Position numbers and translations under genes: made by a program. Shown piece after piece: positions 37,433 to 47,055 of a stretch of 64,000 bases of DNA (positions are counted from its first letter, which is position 1; each line of letters starts with the position of its first letter). Where the stretch lies: contig CBDDCQ010000005.1 in NCBI GenBank assembly GCA_965226285.1, positions 62,001 to 126,000 on the forward strand. The letters are read 5' to 3'. Under the pieces are notes generated by a model. That model did not search any database, was not told where the DNA came from, and worked only from the letters and a program-made list of their open reading frames with translations. Source of the DNA: CBDDCQ01 sp965226285 (GTDB lineage Bacteria; Bacteroidota; Bacteroidia; Flavobacteriales; Ichthyobacteriaceae).

Positions 37433-38635
37433 TTATTTTTTTATTTTTTCCACTTGCGTAGCTGTATGTGGAGTATGTACAAATGCCTTATTAGTTCCTC
37501 TTATTTTAAAAAGTGATAATAACATTTTTATAAAAACCTGTGGTAAATAAAATAAGGCTTTTAACATCTTTTTATTATACAATCTTCTGGGTATAGCCAA
37601 TGCGTAGGACAATACTAACAATCCAAATAATATAAACCATTTGTAAAAATATGCATATTGAAATGTTATCCCATAAAACAAAGCTACTCCTAACAAAACT
37701 CCGGGTAGTATCAGCCTAGGCGGTAATGCCATTTGTAACCATTTATTAAAAAAGTCTATATTAGCCTTAGTAAATAAATGAACTATAGCAGAAATTGAAA
37801 ATTTATAAAAATAATAAAATTGTGCTGAAATCCATCTAGATCTCTGTTTTACCATTACATTGGAATTTTGAACCTTTTCGTCATATATATAAGCACACGG
37901 TATATAATCTACCTTATATCCTTGCCTCATCAGTCGTAGTTCAAGCTCTTTATCAAACCCACCTACTGCATCTATTTGAGCCATAGTTTTTTTCAGCAAT
38001 TTATAATCAAATGCCATGCCAGAACCCACCAATCGAGAAGACAATCCCAATACTCTATGTCCTTTGCCTAACAAATTATTATTCAGTTCCTCACTAATGG
38101 CATCTAACACAGCATAAGTAGTATTAGTGTTTTTAGCTACTCTATGCCCTTGTACTACTTTATATCCTTGGTTAAACGAAGTATTTATTTTACTAAGCAC
38201 ATCATTTTCCATAACATTATCCGCATCTAATATCAATGCCACATCATAGGTGTTTTCATCTATTAAAGACATTGCTTTATTCAGTGCCTTTGACTTAGTA
38301 CTCTTATTAAAACTAACTTCTTGTAACTTCACAGGTAATTTAGATAATTGTTTTAAAGTGTCATCTTGAAAAGAATCAGCAATCACAATCACATCGTACA
38401 TATCTGAAGGGTAATCTTGTTTAAGAGCCTGCTCGGCTACATTTACAATTACCCCATCTTCCTTATACCCCGGTATCATTACAACTATCTTATAAAATTT
38501 CTCTACTGCATTATCAAACTTCTTTTTATACGCAAATAAACTAAAAAATGAATAAATACACTGGTATAACACTGCAAAACAAAAATATACAAACAGTATC
38601 TCTATAAATATCTTAACAATATACAAGTATGGCAT
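37433..38635 (-). CDS. Family 2 glycosyltransferase, membrane-bound
   Basis: 400 residues. N-terminal transmembrane segment, then a GT2 domain: KIVVMIPGYKEDGVIVNVAEQAL, VIVIADSFQDDTLKQL, VALILDADNVMENDV (DAD motif), GGFDKELELRLMRQGYKVDYIPCAYIYDEKV and KQRSRWISAQFYY (the QxxRW motif of processive enzymes). Helices near the C-terminus suggest secretion of the product across the membrane. It is the first gene of a two-gene unit with a TATATTTG box 67 bases upstream. No secretion or ligase partner is adjacent. Confidence 0.87.
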   Translation of the reverse strand: MPYLYIVKIFIEILFVYFCFAVLYQCIYSFFSLFAYKKKFDNAVEKFYKIVVMIPGYKEDGVIVNVAEQALKQDYPSDMYDVIVIADSFQDDTLKQLSKLPVKLQEVSFNKSTKSKALNKAMSLIDENTYDVALILDADNVMENDVLSKINTSFNQGYKVVQGHRVAKNTNTTYAVLDAISEELNNNLLGKGHRVLGLSSRLVGSGMAFDYKLLKKTMAQIDAVGGFDKELELRLMRQGYKVDYIPCAYIYDEKVQNSNVMVKQRSRWISAQFYYFYKFSISAIVHLFTKANIDFFNKWLQMALPPRLILPGVLLGVALFYGITFQYAYFYKWFILFGLLVLSYALAIPRRLYNKKMLKALFYLPQVFIKMLLSLFKIRGTNKAFVHTPHTATQVEKIKK

Positions 38636-38998
38636 ACGTTTAATTTAAAATTTAAGTTTAAGATAATTTAAGTGGATTTTTTCTAACCCAATTATAAGAG
38701 GCAAATATACAATTTTTTCTATTGATAATGATATCTCCATTCACACTCCTAATTGATTATGAAATTCTTATTTATGAATACTCCTAAATTGGCTTCATCT
38801 TACCTTACAAAGCTCCCATGTCTGCCGACAGGCAAGCTATTCCATTAAGTATGATCGATCTCTTTTGTAAACTCATTCTTACTATGTTTTACTGCAATCA
38901 AACTTTCTTTCTTTGCTTTTTCTTCTATAAAATGCTTTTTGTAAACATAATTTACTAATCCACTTGTAAGCCTTTAACGGGCAATTATAGTTATTGCC
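38636..38998. other. Intergenic region with promoter, short palindrome and gene fragment
   Basis: It holds the TATATTTG promoter of the glycosyltransferase pair (38702-38709) and a TGTCTGCCGACAGGCA palindrome-like word at 38819-38834. The minus strand also reads about 40 codons without ATG (YKKHFIEEKAKKESLIAV...) ending near 38850, which may be a degraded gene. It is unidentified. Confidence 0.4.
38702..38709 (-). promoter_or_regulatory. Candidate -7 box for the glycosyltransferase pair
   Basis: TATATTTG on the minus strand, 67 bases before the start at 38635. The bases in front include ATTG directly abutting, but no properly spaced -33 element was found. Confidence 0.4.
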
Positions 38999-39763
38999 TC
39001 ACTTTGCTTGTTTGTGTACATTCCGTTTTGGTGGGCGTATTAGAAAGTCATTAGCTGTTTTCAAGTCTTCAGGAGTGTCTATTTCTACTCCTATGTAATG
39101 AGTTTCTATCATTTTTATTTTTTTTCCGTATTCCAAATAACGTATGGCTTCTATTTTTTCAGTAGACTCGTTGGTTTTCATAGGCATTCTATAAAAATCT
39201 AAAAGTGCCTCTTTTCTAAAGCCATATACACCTATGTGTTCATAGTATTTGGTATGGATAGATTTATCTCTGAGGTAGGGAATTGGGCAGCGCGAGAAAT
39301 ACATTGCAAAATTATCTTTATCTACTACTACTTTTACAAAATTTGGGTCTTCTATTTCTTTTAGATTTTTTAGTTCTTGCATCAGAGAAGATACTGCAAT
39401 ATCTTTGTTGTAGTCTGTTTTAAATACATCGATGATTTTTTCTAAAGCATCTTTATTTACAAAAGGTTCATCGCCTTGTACATTTACAATAATATCTACG
39501 GGCATATCTTCTACCGCTTCGGCTATTCTATCACTACCGCATGGGTGCTCTTTTTTACTCATGATAGCTTTGCCACCGTTTTTTTGAATTTCATCTTGTA
39601 TCATAAGGCTATCTGTTGCTATAAATACTTCATCAAATAGGTTCGTATTTACAGTAGATTTATAGGTTTTAAGTATTACAGTATCATCTCCTAACTTTGC
39701 CATTAATTTGCCCGGAAATCTACTGGCATTATATCTAGCAGGTATTACAGCTATTATTTTCAT
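38999..39763 (-). CDS. kdsB: 3-deoxy-manno-octulosonate cytidylyltransferase
   Basis: KdsB, 254 residues, activates Kdo as CMP-Kdo for lipopolysaccharide inner core synthesis. The nucleotide-binding IPARYNASRFPGKLMAKLG, the metal and sugar contacts IVNVQGDEPFVNKDAL, FSRCPIPYLRD and HIGVYGFR, and the C-terminal GVEIDTPEDLKTA are intact. The last residues (RPPKRNVHKQAK) look like an extension: its DNA repeats exactly 19 bases found at 53859-53877. A TATTTTTG promoter box is 31 bases upstream. Presence of Kdo synthesis implies an LPS-type outer membrane. Confidence 0.95.
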   Translation of the reverse strand: MKIIAVIPARYNASRFPGKLMAKLGDDTVILKTYKSTVNTNLFDEVFIATDSLMIQDEIQKNGGKAIMSKKEHPCGSDRIAEAVEDMPVDIIVNVQGDEPFVNKDALEKIIDVFKTDYNKDIAVSSLMQELKNLKEIEDPNFVKVVVDKDNFAMYFSRCPIPYLRDKSIHTKYYEHIGVYGFRKEALLDFYRMPMKTNESTEKIEAIRYLEYGKKIKMIETHYIGVEIDTPEDLKTANDFLIRPPKRNVHKQAK

Positions 39764-39793
39764 GATTTTGAATATCTAAAGTTTAATTAAGGA

Positions 39794-39801
39794 CAAAAAT
39801 A
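39794..39801 (-). promoter_or_regulatory. Candidate -7 box for kdsB
   Basis: TATTTTTG on the minus strand, 31 bases before the kdsB start. Confidence 0.4.
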
Positions 39802-39901
39802 CTATATATCGTTAAGATAGTTCGATTAATTTTTAGAATTTCAGCAAAAAAATTGTTATAAAAAATTATTTTTGGGAGGTAAATACTTCAGATTCCCTGA
39901 G

Positions 39902-40062
39902 TAACCGTTAAAAAAAATTGCAAGAGAAAGCCTTTAACCCCCTTTTTAAAGGGAGACAAAGGGGGATTTTACCCCTTTTTAAAGGGGGATTAAATACGCA
40001 AAAAAGTAGGGACCTGTCCCTACTTGCCTTTTATACTATGATGAACATCACTTTAATCTACC
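39902..40062. repeat. Palindromic repeats downstream of BspA-like gene 2
   Basis: The same repeat family as at 15547-15931: CCCCCTTTTTAAAGGG at 39938-39953, CCCCTTT/AAAGGGG at 39972-39987, the GGGGGATTAAATACGCAAAA word, and a perfect inverted repeat AAGTAGGGAC/GTCCCTACTT with a 2-base loop at 40004-40025. The last lies 38 bases beyond the BspA-like stop and could terminate it. Confidence 0.75.
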
Positions 40063-43000
40063 TTAATACCCCACCACTGATGCACTATTACCTTTTTTTA
40101 GGTTCGCTTTCCAATCATTCACCTTAGCTGTAGGTACCTCTATGGTAGTGAGCTTGCTACAATCTTTAAATGGCTGATTTCCAATAGTTGTTACGGAATT
40201 AGGAATCGTAATACTGGTAAGTGAACTACATTCAGAAAATGCCTCCACTCCAATACTGGTTACGGAATTAGGAATCGTAATACTGGTAAGTGAACTACAT
40301 TTAGCAAATATCGAATCTGAAATCTTTTTTACGGAATTAGAAAGCGTAATACTGGTAAGTGAAGTACAACCAACAAATGCCAAAGGGTCAATACGGTTTA
40401 CGGAATTAGGAATCGTAATACTGGTAAGTGAAGTACATTGATGAAATACAAGCTCTTTAATAGTAGTTACGGAATTAGGAATCGTAATACTGGTAAGTGA
40501 AGTACAAAACCCAAATGCCGCTGTTTTAATAAGGGTTATGGTGGTACCATTAATCATATAGGGAATGGTTATTGTTGTTAAACTCTTTTTGTCAACGCTT
40601 GTTTTAAGTTCTACTTCCCCAAGACTACTTATCGTAAAAATATCTCTATAAATATGAAATTGTGCATTTGAAATAGTAGCATCTGCTTTGCCGGGGTGTG
40701 CTAACACAAGGGTAAGCGTGAGCGTACCTGCTTTGTTATAACTCGTAATTTTAGCTGAAGTACCACTCCCTGAAACCCTCGCACCTGTACCATTTGTATT
40801 GGTAATGTTAACGGTTTTAAGGGTGTATCCATTCTTACCACTGCCCGTAACGCCTGCTAATAGCTCGGCATTGGTAATTTCGCCACCACTGTTAAACGGT
40901 TTCGTTTGCTTGGTCCAACCTAAAAGCACAATCTCAAACTCCACATTTCTAAGGGTTACATCTTCTTTAGTATTATGCTCTAATATAATGGTTAGTGTAA
41001 GCGTACCTACTTTGTTATAACTCGTAATTTTAGCAGCCGTACCGCTCCCTGAAACCCTCGCACTTGTACCGTTTGTATTCGTAATGTTAACGGTTTTAAT
41101 AGTGTATCCATTCTTACCACTGCCTGTAACGCCTGCTAATAGATTGGCGTTGGTAATTTCGCCACTACTGCTAAATGCCTTCGTTTGCTTCGTCCAAGTT
41201 AAACGCGGTGCTGACGCCTTTGTAATTTCAAACTGTGCATTTCTAAGGGTTACATCCTCTTTAGTATCGTGTACTAACACAAGGGTAAGCGTAAGCGTAC
41301 CTACTTTGTTATAACCCGTAATTTTAGCTGTTTTGCCGCTTCCTGAAACACGTGCACTGGTCATGCTACCATAATTAGTAATGGTAACGGTTTTAATGGT
41401 GTATCCATTCTTACCAGTGCCCGTAACGCCTGCTAATAATTCTGCATTGGTAATTTCGCCACCACTGCTAAACCGCTTTGTTTGCTTGGTATAACTTAAA
41501 CTTTCCGCACTGCCCTTCGTAATTTCAAACTGTGCATTTCTAAGGGTTACATCCCTTTTGGTATCGTGTGCTAATACAAGGGTGAGCGTAAGCGTACCCG
41601 CTTTGGTATAACTCGTAATTTTAGCAGCCCTACCGCTCCCTGAAACCACTGCACTTGTACCTCCATCATTACTAATCGTAACGGTTTTAATGGTGTATCC
41701 ATTCTTACCACTGCCCGTAACACCTGCTAATAAATCGGCATTGGTAATTTCGCCACCACTGCTAAACGGCTTCGTTTGCTTGGTCCAGCTTAAACTCGAT
41801 GCTGAACCCTTCGTAATTTCAAACGCCCCACCAGTGATGTTTTTATCCTCCTTGGTATCGTGTTCAAATACAATCGATAACGTCAAGATACCCACCTTGG
41901 TATAACTGACGATCTTAGCTGAAGTGCCATTCCCTGAAACCCTTGCTCCTGTACCTGCTTTATTACTTATGGTTACTGTTTTTATTCGATAGCCTGTTTT
42001 TGTACCGCTAAGACCGTTTAATAATTCTGCGTTGCTTATCTCTCCTCCCAAACTATAAACCTTACTTTGTTTACGCCAAGTTAAATCAGCCGGTACGGGC
42101 ATCTTTCTAATTTCAAACACTGCATTACTGAGCGTTTTTTGTGCTTTGGTATCGTGTTCAAGTACAAGCGTCAACGTCAAGATAGTAGCTTTGCCGTAAC
42201 CAATGATTTTAGCTGCAGTACCAGTACCTGAAACTCTTGCACCACTGCCCCCTGAATCATTGGTAATCCGTACGGTTTTGATACGATAACCTGTTTTTGT
42301 ACCGCGCACACCGTTCAATAACGCTGCATTGCTTATCTCTCCTGCGGGACTGTACACCTTGCTTTGTCTGCTCCAACTTAAAGGTACATCTCCACTGGTA
42401 ATTTCAAATTTTGCATTACTTATGGTTTTATCCGCTTTCGTATCATGTTCAAATACAAGTGTCAACGTCAGGATAGTAGGTTTGCCATAACTGACGATCT
42501 TAGCTGCAGTACCACTACCTGAAACACGCGCACCACTACCCCCTGAATCAGTCGTAATCTCTACGGTTTTAATCCGATACCCTACTTTTGAACCTTCGAG
42601 ACCTTCTAATAATTCAGCATTGCTTATCTCCTCTCCAGAACGATACCTCTTCAATTTTTTTACCCAAGTTAAATTGATAGGTGCAGCCATCTTTGTAATT
42701 TCAAATACTGCCGCCGTTATGGTTTTTTGTGCTTTGGTATCGTGTTCAACTACAAGCGTCAACGTCAAGATAGTAGCTTTGCCGTAACCAATGATTTTAG
42801 CTGCAGTACCAGTACCTGAAACCCTTGCACCACTGCCCCCTGAATCATTGGTAATCCGTACGGTTTTGATACGATAACCTGTTTTTGTACCGCGCACACC
42901 GTTCAATAACGCTGCATTGCTTATCTCTCCTGCGGGACTGTACACCTTGCTTTGTCTGCTCCAACTTAAAGGTACATCTCCACTGGTAAGTTCAAATTGT

Positions 43001-43908
43001 GCACCCGTTATGGTTTTGTCTGCTTTGGTAGCGTGTTCGAGTACAAGTGTCAACGTCAAGATAGTAGCTTTGCCGTAACCAATGATTTTAGCTGCAGTAC
43101 CACTACCTGAAACACGCGCACCACTTCCTGATGAATCATTTGTAATCTGTACTGATTTGATACGATAGCCCTCTTTTGGTCCCTGTAAACCGCCTAATAA
43201 TTCAACGTTGCTTATCTCTCCCCCCGAACCATAAACCTTGCTTTGTTTTCTCCAGTTTAAATCCGATGGAGCATCCCCCTTTGTAATTTCAAACGCTGCA
43301 TTACTGAGCGTTACATCCAAATCTGAGGTAGCATTGTGTTTTAAGTGCAAAGAAGCCGTAAAAACGCCCACACGATTAAATGCTAACCTTAGATTTGGCG
43401 CACTTCCATTGACCGTTACTATATCATTAGGATTCAGATTTGTGATCTCTTTTAAAGTATAGCCAGCCTTTGCACCTTTTACATGCTTTAGAATTTCTGT
43501 AGCATTCAAATGACCACCTTTTGTATATTCTTTGGTCAGTTTCTCAAAGGTCAATACTGGAGGTAATATTTTTACCTCTACTGTATATTTTTTGCTCTCT
43601 CCATTCTCTGCGGTTACTGTAAACGATACTGGATTGCTCCAATCTTTCACTGTCGTTGGGTCGGGTTTGATCGTTGCCTTTGCCGATAACTCTACCTTTG
43701 CCGATAAAGAACTTATATCCGCTGCGTAGGGTACCTCTATTAATAATGAGGTGCCGTTTAACTTGCCTTTATAAGTGCCTAATTCAAAGGAGATGATGGA
43801 TGCCTCTTTGCTCTTTTTCAAAGATTTATCGTCTTTAGTACATTGGGTCAGTTGGCTCATAGAAAATATAAATGCTAATAAACCAAAAAAATATCTATTC
43901 TTTTTCAT
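40063..43908 (-). CDS. BspA-like leucine-rich-repeat modular lipoprotein, copy 2
   Basis: 1281 residues; same plan as copy 1: lipobox LTQC, DUF5018-like domain, one divergent module, then nine modules of about 90 residues and about six BspA-type leucine-rich repeats before the common end KKGNSASVVGY. Modules 2 and 4 (LSWSRQSKVYSPAGEISNA...) are identical in protein sequence over most of their length, and DNA at 42241-42410 matches 42829-42998, an internal duplication. Part of its middle is nearly identical to copy 1. Length differs by the number of modules, consistent with recombination between repeats. Surface adhesion is inferred. Base composition matches copies 1 and 3. Confidence 0.9.
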   Translation of the reverse strand: MKKNRYFFGLLAFIFSMSQLTQCTKDDKSLKKSKEASIISFELGTYKGKLNGTSLLIEVPYAADISSLSAKVELSAKATIKPDPTTVKDWSNPVSFTVTAENGESKKYTVEVKILPPVLTFEKLTKEYTKGGHLNATEILKHVKGAKAGYTLKEITNLNPNDIVTVNGSAPNLRLAFNRVGVFTASLHLKHNATSDLDVTLSNAAFEITKGDAPSDLNWRKQSKVYGSGGEISNVELLGGLQGPKEGYRIKSVQITNDSSGSGARVSGSGTAAKIIGYGKATILTLTLVLEHATKADKTITGAQFELTSGDVPLSWSRQSKVYSPAGEISNAALLNGVRGTKTGYRIKTVRITNDSGGSGARVSGTGTAAKIIGYGKATILTLTLVVEHDTKAQKTITAAVFEITKMAAPINLTWVKKLKRYRSGEEISNAELLEGLEGSKVGYRIKTVEITTDSGGSGARVSGSGTAAKIVSYGKPTILTLTLVFEHDTKADKTISNAKFEITSGDVPLSWSRQSKVYSPAGEISNAALLNGVRGTKTGYRIKTVRITNDSGGSGARVSGTGTAAKIIGYGKATILTLTLVLEHDTKAQKTLSNAVFEIRKMPVPADLTWRKQSKVYSLGGEISNAELLNGLSGTKTGYRIKTVTISNKAGTGARVSGNGTSAKIVSYTKVGILTLSIVFEHDTKEDKNITGGAFEITKGSASSLSWTKQTKPFSSGGEITNADLLAGVTGSGKNGYTIKTVTISNDGGTSAVVSGSGRAAKITSYTKAGTLTLTLVLAHDTKRDVTLRNAQFEITKGSAESLSYTKQTKRFSSGGEITNAELLAGVTGTGKNGYTIKTVTITNYGSMTSARVSGSGKTAKITGYNKVGTLTLTLVLVHDTKEDVTLRNAQFEITKASAPRLTWTKQTKAFSSSGEITNANLLAGVTGSGKNGYTIKTVNITNTNGTSARVSGSGTAAKITSYNKVGTLTLTIILEHNTKEDVTLRNVEFEIVLLGWTKQTKPFNSGGEITNAELLAGVTGSGKNGYTLKTVNITNTNGTGARVSGSGTSAKITSYNKAGTLTLTLVLAHPGKADATISNAQFHIYRDIFTISSLGEVELKTSVDKKSLTTITIPYMINGTTITLIKTAAFGFCTSLTSITIPNSVTTIKELVFHQCTSLTSITIPNSVNRIDPLAFVGCTSLTSITLSNSVKKISDSIFAKCSSLTSITIPNSVTSIGVEAFSECSSLTSITIPNSVTTIGNQPFKDCSKLTTIEVPTAKVNDWKANLKKGNSASVVGY

Positions 43909-43946
43909 TTTAGTAATGATTAGTTATTAATAATTCAATTATGGTG

Positions 43947-43979
43947 CAAATTTAACAAAAAATTATTTTCTTAAACCAA
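43947..43979 (-). promoter_or_regulatory. Promoter of BspA-like gene 2
   Basis: On the minus strand TTG (43977-43979), 22 bases, then TAAATTTG (43947-43954), 39 bases before the start. The same spacing occurs for copy 1. Confidence 0.55.
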
Positions 43980-44236
43980 AAAAATAATTTTTTTCAAAAC
44001 AGGTATAGAGAGAAATTATTTTAGTAGGGGCATCTTTGGGAAAATTTCAAAAAAAATTGCGGGCACCCCCTCTTAGTCCCCCTTTTTAAAGGGGGATTAA
44101 ATACGCAAAAAAGTAGGGACTTGCTCTGTGTGTTTGTGCTGACCCCCTTTGTGTCCCCCTTTTAAAGGGGGACACAAAGGGGGATTAAAAAAGTATTCAC
44201 CACCATTTAGGACAGACACGGGGCTCTCCCTATTAC
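43980..44236. repeat. Palindromic repeats between BspA-like genes 2 and 3
   Basis: Holds a 31-base segment identical to one upstream of copy 1 (44009-44039), then CCCCCTTT/AAAGGGGG at 44078-44095, GGGGGATTAAATACGC and, at 44143-44183, a palindrome with 20-base perfect arms and a 1-base centre (CCCCCTTTGTGTCCCCCTTT and its complement). That palindrome ends 54 bases past the stop of copy 3 and is a strong candidate bidirectional terminator or REP. Confidence 0.8.
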
Positions 44237-46900
44237 TTAATACCCCACCACTGATGCACTATTACCTTTTTTTAGGTTCGCTTTCCAACTAGATACTTTT
44301 GCATTGGGTACCCGTATGGTAATGAGCTTGCTACAATCCCTAAATGGCTCATTTCCAATAGTTGTTACGGAATTAGGAATTGTAATACTGGTAAGTGAAC
44401 TACAAGAGTGAAATACCGAACCTGCAATACTGGTTACGGAATTACCCATCGTAATACTGGTAAGTGAACTACAATTATAAAATGCCTTATATTTAATACT
44501 GGTTACGGAATTAGGAATCGTAATACGGGTAAGTGAACTACAACCAGAAAATACCCAATCTCCAATACTGGTTACGGAATTACCCATCGTAATACTGGTA
44601 AGTGAAGTACAACCATTAAATGCCATACTTTCAATACTGGTTACGGAATTACCCATCGTAATACTGGCAAGTGAAGTACAATTATAAAATGCTCGCTCTC
44701 CAATACTGGTTACAGAATTAGGAATCGTAATACTGGCAAGTGAAGTACAATTATAAAATGCACCGTCTATAATACTGGTTACGGAATTAGGAATCGCAAT
44801 ACTGGCAAGTGAAGTACAATTATAAAATGCTTGCTCTCCAATACTGGTTACAGAATTAGGAATCGTAATACTGGTAAGTGAACTACAATCTTTAAATGCC
44901 TGATGTTCAATACTGGTTACAGAATTAGGAATCGTAATACTGGTAAGTTTGCTACAATCTTTAAATGCCCGATATCCAATACTGGTTACAGTGGTACCAC
45001 TAATCATATAAGGAATGGTTACTGTTGTTAAACTATTTTTGCGAACGCCTGTTTTAAGGGTTACTTCCCCAGCACTACTTATCTTAAAAATATCAAGATA
45101 AATTTCAAACTGTGCGTTTCTAAGGGTTACATCTGGTTTCGTAGTGTTTTGTAAAACAAGGGTGAGCGTAAGCGTACCCGCTTTGGTATAACTCGTAATT
45201 TTAGCAGCCCTGCCGCTCCCTGAAACAGTCGCACTTGTACCGTTTTTATTGGTAATGGTAACGGTTTTAATGGTGTAACCCGTCTTACCACTGCCCGTAA
45301 CGCCTGCTAATAGCTCGGGATTCGTAATTTCGCCACCACTGCTAAACGGTTTCGTTTGCTTCGTCCAACTTAAAGGCGTTGCTGACGCCTTCGTAATCTC
45401 AAACTGTGCGTTTCTAAGAGTCACATCGTCTTTAGTATCGTGTTGTAAAACAATCGTAAGCGTAAGCGTACCTGCTTTGGTATAACTCGTAATTTTAGCA
45501 GCCCTGCCGCTCCCTGAAACCCTCGCACCTGTACCGTTTGTATGGGTGATCCTAACGGTTTTAATGGTGTATCCATTCTTACCACTGCCTGTAACGCCTG
45601 CTAATAGATTGGCGTTGGTAATTTCGCCACTACTGCTAAACGGCTTCCTTTGCTTCGTCCAAGTTAAACGCGGTGCTGACGCCTTTGTAATTTCAAACTG
45701 TGCATTTCTAAGGGTTACATCCTCTTTAGTATCGTGTACTAACACAAGGGTAAGCGTAAGCGTACCCGCTTTGGTATAACTCGTAATTTTAGCTGAAGTA
45801 CCGCTCCCTGAAACCCTCGCACCTGTACCGTTTGTATTAATAATGGTAACGGTTTTAATAGTGTATCCTGTCTTACCGCTTCCTGTAACGCCTGCTAATA
45901 AATGGGTATTGGTAATTTCTCCGTCGCTGCTAAACGGCTTCCTTTGCTTCGTCCAAGTTAAACGCGGTGCTGACGCCTTCGTAATTTCAAACTGCCCACC
46001 AGTGATGTTTTTATCCTCCTTGGTATCGTGTTCAAATACAATCGATAAAGTCAAAGTACCTGCCTTGGTATAACCGACGATCTTAGCTGAAGTGCCACTA
46101 CCTGAAACCCTTGCGCCTGTACCTCCTGCATCACTGATGGTTACTGTTTTAATGGTATAGCCCGTTTTTGTTCCGTTAAGACCTGCCAATAACTCCCCAT
46201 TGCTGATCTCTTCTCCCAAACCATAAACCTTGCTTTGTTTTATCCAGTTTAAAGCCAAAGGAGCATCCCCCTTTGCAATTTCAAACGCTGCATTACTGAG
46301 CGTTACATCCAAATCTGATGTAGCATTGTGTTTTAAGCGCAACGAAGCCGTAAAAACGCCCGCACGATTAAATGCTAACCTTAGATTTGGTGCAGTTCCA
46401 TTAATTACCACTATATCATTTGGATTCAGATTTGTGATCTCTTTTAAAGTATAGCCAGCCTTTGCACCTTTTACATGATTTAGAATTTCTGTAGCATTCA
46501 GATGCCCACCTTTTGTATATTCTTTGGTCAGTTTTTCAAAGGTCAATACTGGAGGTAATATTTTTACCGTTACTGTATATTTATTGGTGTTTCCATTCTC
46601 TGCAGTTACTGTAAACGATACTGGATTGCTCCAATCTTTCACTGTCTTTGGGTCGGGTTTGATCGTTGCCTTTGCCGATAACTCTACCTTTGCCGATAAA
46701 GAACTTATATCCGCTGCGTAGGGTACCTCTATAATGAAGGAGGTTCCGTTTAACTTGCCTTTATAAGTGCCTAATTCAAAGGAGACTATCGATGCCTCTT
46801 TGCTCTTTTCCGAAGACTTATCTTCCTTATTACATTGGGTGAGTTGGCTTATAGAAAATATGAATGCTAATAAACCAAAAAAATATCTAATCTTTTTCAT
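44237..46900 (-). CDS. BspA-like leucine-rich-repeat modular lipoprotein, copy 3
   Basis: 887 residues. Signal with lipobox LTQC, DUF5018-like domain, one divergent module, only four of the 90-residue modules, but about ten BspA-type leucine-rich repeats (CTSLTSITIPNSVTSIG-like), the most of the three copies. The C-terminus KKGNSASVVGY is shared. The trade between module and leucine-rich-repeat numbers among the three copies suggests independent expansion of each array. It probably arose from the same ancestor as copies 1 and 2 and lies next to copy 2 in tandem, 328 bases apart. Confidence 0.9.
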   Translation of the reverse strand: MKKIRYFFGLLAFIFSISQLTQCNKEDKSSEKSKEASIVSFELGTYKGKLNGTSFIIEVPYAADISSLSAKVELSAKATIKPDPKTVKDWSNPVSFTVTAENGNTNKYTVTVKILPPVLTFEKLTKEYTKGGHLNATEILNHVKGAKAGYTLKEITNLNPNDIVVINGTAPNLRLAFNRAGVFTASLRLKHNATSDLDVTLSNAAFEIAKGDAPLALNWIKQSKVYGLGEEISNGELLAGLNGTKTGYTIKTVTISDAGGTGARVSGSGTSAKIVGYTKAGTLTLSIVFEHDTKEDKNITGGQFEITKASAPRLTWTKQRKPFSSDGEITNTHLLAGVTGSGKTGYTIKTVTIINTNGTGARVSGSGTSAKITSYTKAGTLTLTLVLVHDTKEDVTLRNAQFEITKASAPRLTWTKQRKPFSSSGEITNANLLAGVTGSGKNGYTIKTVRITHTNGTGARVSGSGRAAKITSYTKAGTLTLTIVLQHDTKDDVTLRNAQFEITKASATPLSWTKQTKPFSSGGEITNPELLAGVTGSGKTGYTIKTVTITNKNGTSATVSGSGRAAKITSYTKAGTLTLTLVLQNTTKPDVTLRNAQFEIYLDIFKISSAGEVTLKTGVRKNSLTTVTIPYMISGTTVTSIGYRAFKDCSKLTSITIPNSVTSIEHQAFKDCSSLTSITIPNSVTSIGEQAFYNCTSLASIAIPNSVTSIIDGAFYNCTSLASITIPNSVTSIGERAFYNCTSLASITMGNSVTSIESMAFNGCTSLTSITMGNSVTSIGDWVFSGCSSLTRITIPNSVTSIKYKAFYNCSSLTSITMGNSVTSIAGSVFHSCSSLTSITIPNSVTTIGNEPFRDCSKLITIRVPNAKVSSWKANLKKGNSASVVGY

Positions 46901-46959
46901 TTTAGTAATGATTAGTTATTAATTATTAATGATAAATTATCAATAATTCAATTATAGTG

Positions 46960-46967
46960 CAAAATTA
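46960..46967 (-). promoter_or_regulatory. -7 box of BspA-like gene 3
   Basis: TAATTTTG on the minus strand, 60 bases before the start, in a leader shared with copies 1 and 2 (GTGCAAAATTAA in the given strand). No spaced -33 TTG seen. Confidence 0.4.
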
Positions 46968-47055
46968 ACAAAAAAATTAATTGATAATGAAAAAAGAAAA
47001 TAATTTTTTTTCGTTTTGCATACGAAAAATTTATGATATTACATCAAAATCATAT

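Noticed and set aside
16000..46500. Tandem repeats in the three large genes considered as CRISPR arrays
   Set aside because: Units are about 260-300 bases or 66-69 bases, vary in sequence, stay in frame and encode clear protein modules; there are no unique spacers or cas genes.
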